Shown one piece after another: positions 50,871 through 60,795 of a DNA stretch of 64,000 bases. Every line of letters starts with the position of its first letter. The first letter of the stretch is position 1. The notes below the pieces were generated by a model. It ran no database searches. It saw only the letters and a list, made by a program, of their open reading frames with translations, and was not told the origin of the DNA. The stretch comes from Cladocopium goreaui (Eukaryota; Sar; Dinophyceae; Suessiales; Symbiodiniaceae). The DNA lies in contig CAMXCT020000324.1 in assembly GCA_947184155.2 (NCBI GenBank), positions 93,501 through 157,500 of the forward strand. Direction: 5' to 3'. The translations under genes and the position numbers were made by a program.

Positions 50871-51559
50871 TGTTGATTTGGTAGCAGTTGTCCAAACCAG
50901 TTGCTGCCTGACGAAGTGCAGCCTGCAAAGGTCACAGCGGTTTTTTTCCAGGCCGCCTAGCCAGGTAGCATCTGGCGCATGCCCATGGGACCCAAACGAA
51001 TGATGTTTGCTGCCATGTGCTTTGCCGTGGTTGGCTCAGCTGCTCAGCTGGGTTGATTGGAGCAGTGAGCCAAGTTTCGAAGAGAGAATGATGTTTGCTG
51101 CCGTGTGCTTTGCCGTGGTTGGCTCAGCTGCTCAGCTGGGTTGATTGGAGCAGTGAGCCAAGTTTCGAAGAGAGAATGATGTTTGCTGCCGTGTGCTTTG
51201 CCGTGGTGGGCTCAGCTGCTCAGCTGGGTTGATTGGAGCAGTGAGCCAAGTTTCGAAGAGAGAATGATGTTTGCTGCCGTGTGCTTTGCCGTGGTTGGCT
51301 CAGCTGCTCAGCTGGGTTGATTGGAGCAGTGAGCCAAGTTTCGAAGAGAGAATGATGTTTGCTGCCGTGTGCTTTGCCATGGTTGGCTCAGCTGCTCAGC
51401 TGGGTTGATTGGAGCAGTGAGCCAAGTTTCGAAGAGAGAATGATATGTTCCCTGTGGAAATGGGCGTCTGGCCCAAAGGGTCAAAAGGGGGCAAAGGGCA
51501 AATGAAAATGCCATAACCCTAAGCTGAAACATCTGCTGCTCATTTGTGTGCAAATCACA
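50871..51559 (-). repeat. 3' LTR of the copia element, with an 88-bp array inside
   Basis: Equals the LTR at 60548-60795 apart from substitutions and about 440 inserted bases. Without the array it is 249 bases, against 248. Confidence 0.85.
51000..51440. repeat. 88-bp tandem array, five units, inside the 3' LTR
   Basis: ATGATGTTTGCTGCC starts units at 51000, 51088, 51176, 51264 and 51352; the array ends at 51440. The period is exactly 88 each time. The partner LTR has only GAATG at this site. Confidence 0.97.
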
Positions 51560-51596
51560 CCGGTGCAAAAGAGTGAGATGTAAAAGGTGAAAAATC

Positions 51597-52294
51597 TCAG
51601 CTGCGTTGGAGGATCATCGGCCGCATTGGTCGCATTGGTCGCAGAATCTTCATCAGGTTGGAGAATCCCTCCAAGGGTGTGGGCGCATCTCGTGCAATAG
51701 CCCTTCTCGATGACCTTTGTAAGCTTGCAGGATCAGCATGCCAGCATCTCCCATGGCGGGTGAAGTACACTGGAGCTTGGGTCAGGTTGTGGAGGTTCGC
51801 TCGATGTTGGCACTCTTGAAGTTCCATCCTTCGGGTGTTCCCATACAAGGCCTCGTAGTAGTTGTCCAGCTCTCTGAATTGGGCTTCCCACATAGCGTCG
51901 TAGACGTACCGGGGAACCGTCTTCTCCTCAATGTAGAACTCCAAGCGCTGAGTCTCATCGAAGAACTGACCACGTCGCCCATGTAGAGCTCGGTCTGTGT
52001 CTCGGCCATGCGGGTCGCTGGATTACTGTCCTCTTCGAGGGGTTCCTCTTCAGCGATCTGCTCAGCTTGTTCCATCTGATCCATTCGGTCTCCGTGTCGC
52101 CAGCATCTAGTTATCATCCAGCCCATGACAATCGCCATCGCCACGGTGAAGAGGATCTGAAAAGTGTCCAAGTTGAGGAGGTTGTAGGTGAAGGTTGTGT
52201 CGTTGGTGTTGTCCACAGTGGTTGCTGAGCTTGATGTCCAGCGCATGGCGAACATAGCAGCCAATGCTCTTTTCGGCTTCTTTACGGCAAACAT
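51597..52294 (-). pseudogene. Copia element 3' coding region with membrane segment
   Basis: The first minus frame (52294 to 51782) contains LDTFQILFTVAMAIVMGWMI, one membrane-like helix, followed by an acidic EQAEQIAEEEPLEEDSN. Near 51960 a one-base shift moves the frame to EFYIEEKTVPRYVYDAMWEA and APVYFTRHGRCWHAD, a C-terminal motif I associate with dinoflagellate copia polyproteins (recollection of the family, not checked). It ends in an Arg/Met/Pro-rich tail. Compare the membrane extension at 43.9 kb. Confidence 0.6.
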
Positions 52295-52428
52295 CTCAGC
52301 ATTCTTCTTCGCTCTTGAGGGGTTTTCTTCTTTGCGGCCTGAAAGCTCTGGTCGCTCTTCAATCGCACCAAGTGGGATCTCAGTCTCTCAGCCAACAACT
52401 GCGCCGCCGAGTGCTTGGTGAGGCCAGA

Positions 52429-53037
52429 TCACAGATTACAAATTTGATTAAGTGAAAAAATGTTTGGGATGACGAAGGCGTAGAGTACTGCACTACAGAA
52501 CATGTTCCCAATGTTGCAAACAAGAGAAATGCTTTCTGGCTTAGCCCACTCGCCAATCCAACGTCCGAACAGCCGAATGTTTTTCTTTGGTGGCTGAATG
52601 ACAGACACTAATACGTGAACCATATTGTTCGCTCAGTAGAATAGGCCTAAAAAGTCCATATGTGGAGAGTATTCCAGGAAACTGATTGACATAAAATTAG
52701 CTACAATACAAGAGTCCAGTGTTGGACACGAATCTGCAGCAGTAAGGCCCTCAACTCCACCAGATCGCAAAAGGGCATCCATGGGTCCCGTGGTATTGTT
52801 GGTCGGTCGGGATGGTGCTGAGGGGGCTGGAGGTGGATTGCCTGGGGTACTCTGCGACACCTGTTGATTGAGATGGGCATTTTCTTCCTTCAACTTTTTC
52901 CATCTGCTCAAGCATCTGTTGGTTTGGGTCTTTTGGAGCTTTGGATTCCACAAACTTGACAATCTCATCCCCAAACTTCTTAATGGTGTCCAATTTAGCA
53001 TCTCAATCCTGGTGTACTGTGGTTGGCATGATAGCAT
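52429..53037 (-). pseudogene. Copia internal piece with coiled coil, frame broken at a T5 run
   Basis: Minus strand: KKFGDEIVKFVESKAPKDP, then LEQMEK and, after a one-base shift at the T5 run 52895-52899, KEENAHLNQQVSQSTPGNPP. This is a short coiled coil followed by a Pro/Ser linker and LLRSGGVEGLTAADS. Resemblance to any single family is not established. Confidence 0.45.
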
Positions 53038-53303
53038 GAAACATGTTCCAAAATTTGTGCCATCAAAACTACTTCAAATAACTGGTGTGGGTTTCTGGCT
53101 TAGCCCACTGGCCATTTCAACGTCCAAAACAGCCGATTGTTTTTCTTTTGTGTAATCGAACGACGGACGCGAATATCAAAAAGGAATTGAATTATTCGCT
53201 CAGTATAATGCACCTCAAATGATATTACAGGAAATTAATTGACGTGAAGTGAGCTACAAGAGTCCAATGTTGAACACGCATCTGCAGCAGTAAGGCTCCC
53301 ACC
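52533..53303. repeat. Diverged about 559-bp-offset duplication
   Basis: 52533-52759 (TTCTGGCTTAGCCCACT to CTGCAGCAGTAAGG) is repeated in diverged form at 53092-53303. Confidence 0.8.
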
Positions 53304-54277
53304 GTTTGCGTGCAGATTGTGAGCGTCGGACGTTTGAGTATCACATGGACTGTAGGTGTAAGAATGGCACGTTATATTGTATATTGTGAATCCATAAACT
53401 ATCATTGTAAGAGCTCCTATATTCCAGACCTCTTCGAATGATCCCTTCGCATGACAACTTCACACTTGCTTTAATCAAGAGACTCGAAAAGATTGCAACG
53501 AAAAAGGGGTCCCCCACCATATAGATTGTTGAAAATCCATCAATCCTTCGGCACATGGCCACCTTCGCCCTATGGGCACCATTCACCCGTTGGGCACTCC
53601 TTCGGCTTATGCCACCCTTCAATTGTCCTTGACCCCCCTTCGGCTATTGCCATCACTTCTAGCAGCCCCTGTGGCTACTCGCTCACTTCTGCCTCCGTGG
53701 AGGACTGATTCGGCACACTATGCCAAGATTGCTCTTCCCGATTGGGATGATGCAGTCATGGTCTGAGATAGGACACATGACCAGTGCACACTGCTGATTT
53801 TTGGGAAATGTGAACTTCAATGATGATGTTGTTGTACATGCCTGGTCAGATTCCTGAGTCCATCATCCTTGATAAACAGGTGAAATTAGTTTCCAAAGCA
53901 TTGATCGGCAAGGTGGTTCTTGGGTCGGCCACATCCCATTACGATACGAGCAAAGCACTCTGCGAAGTGGATGCTGATAAACAACGCACTGGGACAGCTT
54001 GAAAACAGTTCAACTTGTTGCAGGTACGTTTTCACCCCCATGTCATCTGGTCTTCGTTGGCCAGGACAGATGATCATGGGTTCCTGGCCCCCTGCTGTTA
54101 GGTGTATTTAGTCAATCTACGATGCATTTTGACATAATGCAGCTAAAGGCAAATTGTTCACACAGCTGTCACTTACGTTGATCAATCGTCTGTCACCGGT
54201 TTAAATTGGTAAATATCCTGCATGTGAATGGCAGCGCACACACACACACACACTTTCACACACACAGAGGCTTTTAC
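53304..54277. other. Region without a supported gene; (CA)n near 54238-54265
   Basis: Short open frames only. It contains the unrecognised left boundary of the inserted RT element. Confidence 0.4.
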
Positions 54278-54492
54278 ATGGTGAGTGGAAAGTGTCAATG
54301 ATGTCACCGTCGTCGCCTAATGTCCTGAGTTACCTGTCAGTAGTTTGACAACGGAATCGCCAAAGAATAAACAACGCACAGCTCATGAACAGGAACCGAA
54401 GGTCATCAGTTTTAACCATAGCAGGTACGTAGATCAGGCGTCCCTGATCTATATCCTTACCGCATGTCACTCAGCTTCGTTGGCAGAGGAAG
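54278..54492. repeat. Direct repeat, left copy
   Basis: ATGGTGAGTGGAAAGTG to GCAGAGGAAG. Second copy at 55481-55699, offset 1203. Confidence 0.92.
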
Positions 54493-54642
54493 TGACATGG
54501 GCACCTCTGCCCCCTGCTTTATGAGAATTGTACGAGTGCGATATACAAAACTAAACCGTTTGTTATAACGGTGTACACACACACAATGGCCCCGAAATGG
54601 GGCAAGACCGCAAAGCGCCAATTTTGTACCTAGAAACTCTAA

Positions 54643-55190
54643 CCTAAGGAGCCTGCCTAAGAGAATGAATACCTGGCCCAAAAAGAACCTAATGACGATG
54701 ACGAATGATGTGAGAAACAACATGTGAAACCATGTTCTATAAGTCGTAAATCCTGACATTGCAGAAAAGTACGTGTGCAATTGCGTTACGTTTTATTTCA
54801 AAGTTAAGACGATGCACAAGACTGTTTTTTTTTAACCTAGTAAATGTAACCTAAGGAGCCTGCCTAAGAGAATGAATACATGGCCTAAACAGAACCTGAT
54901 GACGATGATGAGTGATGTGAGAAACAAAACGTTGAACCATGTTCCATACCTAGTAAATCTGACCTAAGGAGCCTGCCTAAGAGAATGAATACATGGCCTA
55001 AAAAGAACTTGATGACGATGACGAGTGATGTGAGAAACAAAACGTTGAACCATGTTCTATACCTGGTAAAACACACCTAAGGAGCCTGCCTAAGAGAATG
55101 AATACATGGCCTAAAAAGAACCTGATGACGATGACGAGTGAGGTGAAAATGCTATTGAGACTCCGACCAAATCGAAGGTTCGCTGCTTGC
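54643..55190. repeat. 113-bp tandem repeat, three units plus a diverged one
   Basis: CCTAAGGAGCCTGCCTAAG at 54643 (diverged unit), 54850, 54963 and 55076. The last three are spaced exactly 113. Units contain GATGACGATGA and ACCATGTTC(T/C)ATA. Confidence 0.93.
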
Positions 55191-55480
55191 ACACTACCAC
55201 TCGTAGTGTTATGATTTCGACTTATGTCTTCTTTGTCCGAATTGGACGAAACTTCTGCCTTATGGCTTCTTCGCCTTATGGCTGCTTCGATTGGATTTTA
55301 CTATGTAAAATCTTGACTTCGTCTTATGACGCTTGAAATGCACTCGGAGTGCATACGGCTTCGGAGCTTCATTCTCCACTCTGAATACGGGAAAATGCCC
55401 GCTCATGACTTTCTGATTGGTCGAAACCAACTGACGGTGTGACCAAGTCAGGTCCAACACCCGTGACACACTGTGGGGTA

Positions 55481-55699
55481 ATGGTGAGTGGAAAGTGTTA
55501 ATGATGTCACCGTCGTCGCCTAATGTCCTGAGTTACCTGTCAGTAGTTTGACAACGGAATCGCCAAAGAATAAACAACGCACAGCTCATGAACAGGAACC
55601 GAGGTCATCAGTTTTAACCATAGCAGGTACGTAGATCAGGCGTCCCTGATCTATATCCTTACAGTACCGCATGTCACTCAGCTTCGTTGGCAGAGGAAG
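55481..55699. repeat. Direct repeat, right copy, adjoining the RT frame
   Basis: Matches 54278-54492 apart from a few indels. The RT coding region opens at its right edge. Confidence 0.92.
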
Positions 55700-57325
55700 C
55701 GGAGGACGATCCCTATATGAAAGCAGAGATATGGAGAAACAACTACGATTCGGTTGGGGACCATGAAGAATTTGTTAGAGCATTTTGCAGAAGAGTGCAG
55801 AGAGAGGCTGATGGAAAAACTTACTTTGGAACAAGCACATGAAAGGTTTGGATCAAAGGTGACAATTTCCTCCTTGGCGGTCTTGGTCGAGGAGTCCCAT
55901 GGAAACAAGAAACGCATTATCCATGATGCGACGCATGGGACGAAGGTGAACAACCGCATCCGTTGCAGAGACAAACAGAGGAGTCCTGGAGCTAGAGAGA
56001 AAATGTACTTGCTTGCATATTACAAAGCAAGGGGTGACATAGTCTTCAGCCTTGTTGGGGATATTAGCAAAGCTCACAGACGCTTCCTTCACAAACCATC
56101 TGAATGTGGGCTCTTGGAGTGCAGGGTCAAGAACGACGACCCTTTCATCTTCATCAACAGGGTTGGAACTTTTGGCGTGGCATCAGCAAGTTACTGGTGG
56201 GGCAGAATAGCAGCATCTGGAATACGCTTGCTTGACACATGAGTTGCTTGGACCAGAGCGGCCTATTGAGATGCTGATTTTTGCGGACGATTTGGAGTCG
56301 CTTGGAGCTGGGTTACAAGGTAGAAGGGGCATAGTATTATCCTACCTGTATCTTGCGACTATGGGTTTTCCTTTCAAATGGAGCAAACAAAGGGGTGGTT
56401 TGAAGGTCTGAAGGCAGAGCAGCTTGGATGGAGAACTGGACCCGAAAGATGGCTCAAGCGGGTCGCACTACAGCAAAAGAGATGGAACAGGGACTTGGTA
56501 GATTGGGCTTTGCAGCTAATGCTTTGACTTGGGAGAGACCCGTCTTGGGGCCATTGTATGCATGGTCAGCAGCAGTTCGATCAAAGAAAGGTTTCTTGAG
56601 GATACCAGCGATGCTCCGCACAATCTTTTGGTTTTTGGCAGAAAGAAATCCGGGATGGGGGCAGCTTACAAGAGCCTACACCCATCAGAAAGGAGGAGGA
56701 GGCGGATCTGGTTTTCTTTACGGATGCAAAGGCTACGGAACAAGGTGCTTGGATAGGAGGTTTCTTGCAGTCAAAGGACGGTAGCATAATTTCGTGGTTC
56801 TCAGAGGAGGTGCAAGAAAGCTGGGCACCATGGCTTTTCATTCGTAAGGATCCGAAACGGGTCATTGCAGCTCTGGAATTACTGGCTACGTTGGTAGCTG
56901 TCAGGCTTTGGGCCAATGGTTTACAGAAAGGTGGAAAGGGCCGGTGTTGGGTGAGAGCCGGAACAGATAACCAAGGAAATTCCTATGCAGTCAGCCGGTT
57001 GATGAGCACAAAGTACCCGCTCACGGTGCTGATTATGGAACTCTCGGAGACCCTTCGTGCCCGAAACTGCGAACTAGATCTTCAATGGATTCCACGAGAA
57101 CAGAATCAACTTGCGGACGATTTGACAAATCAGGTTTTCACGAAATTTCCCTTGGATTGCCGTGTGCAGTTTGTTGGCGGGGACACCAAATGGATAGTCC
57201 TCGAAAAGCTTATGGAAAAGGCCAAAGGGTTTCACTTGGAGCTGGCTACGGAAAAGAAACGTAAAGTCTCTGAGCCAGCAAAAGAAAGGAAGGTGAAAAA
57301 GCAGAAGCTTTTGGAACCGTGGTGA
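55700..57325 (+). mobile_element. Reverse transcriptase/RNase H element, several frame shifts
   Basis: In order: KAEIWRNNYDSVGDHEEF, then (shifted) RFGSKVTISSLAVLVEE, KKRIIHDATHGTKVNNRI, FSLVGDISKAHRRF (motif A) and ASYWWGRIAASGI. Shifted again, MLIFADDLESLGAG is the YxDD-equivalent motif C, here FADD. TTAKEMEQGLGRLGFAA follows. RNase H: VFFTDAKATEQGAW, ALELLATLVA, AGTDNQGNSYA and NQLADDLTNQ. At least three frame changes (near 55760, 56230-56270 and 56400-56430, and again near 56700) separate the parts. Direct repeats follow it at 57344 and 58321. Confidence 0.85.
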
Positions 57326-57343
57326 CTTCCCTCGTTGGCCAAT

Positions 57344-57768
57344 GGGATGTGGAGAATGCTCGGAAAATCACACCGGAAAAGCTACTTTGATGTGAAAGCA
57401 TTTCTCCAACAGGTCTTGGGATCACCAACCTCGAGCAAACAACAATGGCAGAAAAAAGGGATTAGAGCGCGAGCGATCAGCAATTCAGTTCCATTGTCGT
57501 TTATTTGCACATGGTTTTTACACGGCACGAAAGTTTGTCTTGGCCTTTCTGTGAGATGATTTATTTGGAAAGATTTTTTTGGCCTCAAAGTAGGAATCAC
57601 AAGTGACAAAGGAAATCGGAGAATCGACAACGCGTATCCAACTCGATATGGTATATTGAAATGTTTGAATATGAGGATATATATATATATACTCGGTTTA
57701 AGTTTATATGTACTTGTTCTAAAGATGGGAGGGTTTTGGGAGGATATATGTAGTACTATACTAGTACG
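57344..57768. repeat. 425-bp direct repeat, left copy
   Basis: GGGATGTGGAGAATGCTCGG to TACTATACTAGTAC. Copied at 58321-58745 (offset 977) with few differences. Confidence 0.95.
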
Positions 57769-58320
57769 CACTCGCGACTTGTTGCGATAGTGTATTAGCT
57801 AGTACTTGGTGTCGATGCTTCCGCTGAAGCGTCCGGTATGACATCCTTCCTTTCCTCCTAGGTAAACGCTACGCGATCTCTCCCGCGTCTTCACCTCCGT
57901 TCTGTAGGTGTTATGGTGGTTACTTCTTTCGTCTCCGCTGAGCGATGTTTTCCTCCGGGTTGGTTTCTCTCTTACGCGAAACCCGGTAACTCGGAAGTTG
58001 AAACTCGGAAGTTTAGACTAGCCTTTGCAAGGGCGCGAATAAGGGCGCTTATTCGCGCCCTTTGATTCCACCGTTTTTCGTGAAATAAAAGCATTGTTTT
58101 TGTGAACATCAACGAACACAATTGCAACCAAACTGAGGTTTGTCAAAGCAGAGTTTCTCAAATTTGACATCTGACGGAATCTTCAATGTCAAAGCTTTGC
58201 AATTGTTCAGTTTATTTCACCTCGGTTTGTTTGGTGATGGTATATGAATTTATATTTTATGGTGGCCAGTAAGCGGACCAAACAGGGTTGGAGACCAAAG
58301 TGTCCCACCCACCCAAACCC
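57769..58320. other. Segment between direct repeats, with a strong hairpin
   Basis: No gene. A perfect 15-bp stem AAGGGCGCGAATAAG (58029-58043) pairs with 58048-58062 across a 4-nt loop GGCG. Confidence 0.8.
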
Positions 58321-58745
58321 GGGATGTGGAGAATGCTCGGAAAATCACACCGGAAAAGCTACTTTGATGTGAAAGCATTTCTCCAACAGGTCTTGTGATC
58401 ACCAACCTTGAGCAAACAACAATGGCAAAGAAAAAAGGGATCAGAGCGCGAGCGATCAGCAATTCAGTTCCATTGTCGTTTATTTGCACATGGTTTTCAC
58501 ACGGCACGAAAGTTTGTCTTGGCCTTTCTGTGAGATGATTTATTTGGAAAGATTTTTCTGGCCTCAAAGGAGGAATCACAAGTGACAAAGGAAATCGGAG
58601 AATCGACAACGCGTATCCAACTCGATATGGTGCATTGAAATGTTTGAATATGAGGATATATATATATACTCGGTTTAAGTTTATATGTACTTGTTCTATA
58701 GATGGGAGGGTTTTGGGAGGATATATGTAGTACTATACTAGTACG
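58321..58745. repeat. 425-bp direct repeat, right copy
   Basis: Second copy of 57344-57768. Its right edge abuts the interrupted copia protease frame, so it marks the end of the inserted element. Confidence 0.95.
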
Positions 58746-59302
58746 AGGTTGTCCTTGTAGTTCATCTGAACCTTCAAGGCTTGGAGAAAGGGTCGTCCAA
58801 CCAGAAGTGGTGTGGAACCCTCAACGATGGAGAATTCCATGTAGCCGCACTTGTTGTGGATGTAGACTGGCAATCTCACCGACCAATCGGAATGACGTGA
58901 AGCATCTCCTCCAGAGCCGAATGTCTTGTTGGTCGCCATGAAGAGGTATCGGCTTGGAGACAAACCATGGTTGCACATGAAGTCCATGAGGGCGGTGTGT
59001 CCCACCATAGCTGACGATGCTCCACCATCTTGGATGCCATACCATCCATTGTTGCCCAGCTGACGGATTCCTCTCTCGTTGAGCTTGGCCATGTCACGCA
59101 CCATCATAGCGCTGCCATCAGTTTTGGCCTTTGCGAGGGCGATGTCGATGTAGGTCGTGAAGGGCTCGTCGTGGAAGTAGAGTTCGACTTGGAAGTGGTG
59201 TTCTGTGGGCAACTTGCTGCCCAATGGCCCGGCTGGCCACATTTCAGGCATTTTGATGCTGCTTGTCCATGTTGCACTACTTGTCCACCTTTGGTCTGCC
59301 AA
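58746..59302 (-). pseudogene. Copia protease region, truncated by insertion
   Basis: Minus strand: MMVRDMAKLNERGIRQLGN, then GIQDGGASSAMVGHTALMDF. QDGGA takes the place of the usual D-(S/T)-G-A active-site motif; the family often varies here, but I cannot confirm activity. VEGSTPLLVGRPFLQAL follows, and the frame stops at the inserted element. Confidence 0.7.
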
Positions 59303-60387
59303 GTCGATGGACCCTTTCCACGTCCTTTCTTGGATTTGCCCCTGCCTCTACCTTTGGGGCTTCGTGGACCCTGGGAAGATGGTGTGGAAGACGGCATTGA
59401 TGTATCCTTCAGAGCCACAACCGGATATCCTCTGGATGTCTTCAAGTGAGCCATCTGATGTCTGGCGGCAAGGTACGTCGCATAGGCATCCTCATAGTTC
59501 TGCTCGTCTTCGGTGAAGAACTCGTCATCCCCGTCGGGCTCGTCAGGGTTGTGGGTTGTAGTACACCTCGTCTTGCTCTTCATCCTCATGGCCATCATCA
59601 GGCCAATCCCCCCAGTCGCCAGTCTCATCATACTGCATGTTCGCCCAGTCTTCATCGTCCACGTCGTAGGCTTCTTCAGTCAAGTAGCCCTGGTGTCCTT
59701 GATGAGGTAGCTCCATAGCCTTTCCCACGCCAGGTTCTGCTGTCAGTTGTACTACCTTTGTAGTCTTGGCCCAGCAAGAAGTAGAGCGCCTCCGTCACGT
59801 CCGTCCGGGTCAGGTCGTTGGCGCTTCCTTGGATCATCTGCTTCCATGGTGAGTCCAGCACAACGCAGCAAGATCCAACCAGCCACTTTGATCCACTTTG
59901 TCAGGGACTTTCACCCCATGTTTCTCCACCTCCATGAGCGCCTCCCTGTGGTCAGCCATGTAGTTGATGAGCGTCTGGCCATCTTTGCGGCTGACCCCAT
60001 AGAAGAACTTCTCAAAGGCTCGAGGCATCTCCACCCTGTTGTCGTACTTGAACGTCTTGTCCAGCTCAGCTGGGATCATCAAGAAACCGTCTTCAGCTTC
60101 TGAGGCTTTCTCCACCAGGTGTTCGATCTGTCTCCAGGCTTTTCCGCTCAAACTGGTCATCAGGAATCAGGTTGATCGTCGCCTCTTTGCTCTTCTTGTT
60201 GATCTCAGATTTCTTCTTGTACAGCATGATGCGCTGTCTCCATTCTCTGTAGTCTCCAGGGCGATTCGTGAAGATCGGGATGTACGTGTCCTAAACGAAG
60301 TCCACCCCATTCGGCCCAGTTGACATAGCCGTCGTTGATGAAGCCATTCCTCAGTGCCAGCAAAGGCTTGTAGATCTCCATGTTCAC
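59104..60387 (-). pseudogene. Copia gag with zinc knuckle, frame broken
   Basis: Minus strand, order from 60387: an N-terminal piece with VNWAEWGG, a helical gag core (GKAWRQIEHLVEKASEAEDG, FEKFFYGVSRKDGQTLINYM), ALYFLLGQDYKG, an acidic stretch (GDWPDDGHEDEEQDE), and a CCHC knuckle CLKCGQPGHWAASC at about 59230-59270. The passage to protease needs a one-base shift at a T4 run (plus strand 59123-59126); other shifts lie within gag. Packaging and particle assembly is the known role of such gag proteins. Confidence 0.75.
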
Positions 60388-60533
60388 AAAGTCGCCGGAG
60401 AAGTCAAAGATCAGCGGTCACCAATGTAGATCAAGTCAAGGTTGTAGGATGGATGTAGCGGTCAGGAAGTTGCAGTGGTAGTTCAGATGATAAGGGATGT
60501 CGTTGGGCTCAGTAGCCGGAGGCCGGAATGTCT

Positions 60534-60546
60534 GGCTCCGCTACCA
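60534..60546 (-). promoter_or_regulatory. Primer binding site of the copia element
   Basis: The minus strand reads TGGTAGCGGAGCC, one base inside the 5' LTR. It closely resembles the TGGTATCAGAGC-type site, complementary to the 3' end of Met tRNA, used by many copia elements. Confidence 0.7.
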
Positions 60547-60547
60547 G

Positions 60548-60795
60548 TGTTGATTTGGTAGCAGTTGTCCAAACCAGTTGCTGCCTCACGAAGTGCAGCC
60601 TGCAAAGGTCACAGCGGTTTTTTCCAGGCCCCCTAGCCACGTAGCATCTGGCGCATGCCCATGGGACCCAAAAGAATGTTCCCTGTGGAAATGGGCGTTG
60701 GGCGCAAAGGGTCAAAAGGGGGCAAAGGGCAAATCAAAATGCCATAACCCTGAGTTGAAACATCTGCCACTCATTTGTGTGGCGCACAAATCACA
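60548..60795 (-). repeat. 5' LTR of the copia element (248 bp)
   Basis: TGTTGATTTGG to CAAATCACA on the plus strand. Same sequence as 50871-51559 without the 88-bp array. Confidence 0.85.

Larger units (their letters stand above)
50871..60795 (-). mobile_element. Copia-type LTR retrotransposon, interrupted
   Basis: The outer boundaries are matching LTRs (TGTTGATTTGG to CAAATCACA) at 50871-51559 and 60548-60795. Flanks are ACAAC on the left and ATAAC on the right, a possible imperfect 5-bp target duplication. The internal order on the minus strand is PBS, gag with zinc knuckle, protease, then an unrelated inserted element (roughly 53.3-58.75 kb), then the 3' region with a membrane segment. 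Integrase, RT and RNase H are not found and were probably lost with the insertion. Several single-base frame shifts are present. Confidence 0.8.

Noticed and set aside
59100-59140. Programmed frameshift between gag and protease
   Set aside because: No slippery heptamer and the break is one of many similar homopolymer-linked breaks, so an indel error is simpler; not excluded.
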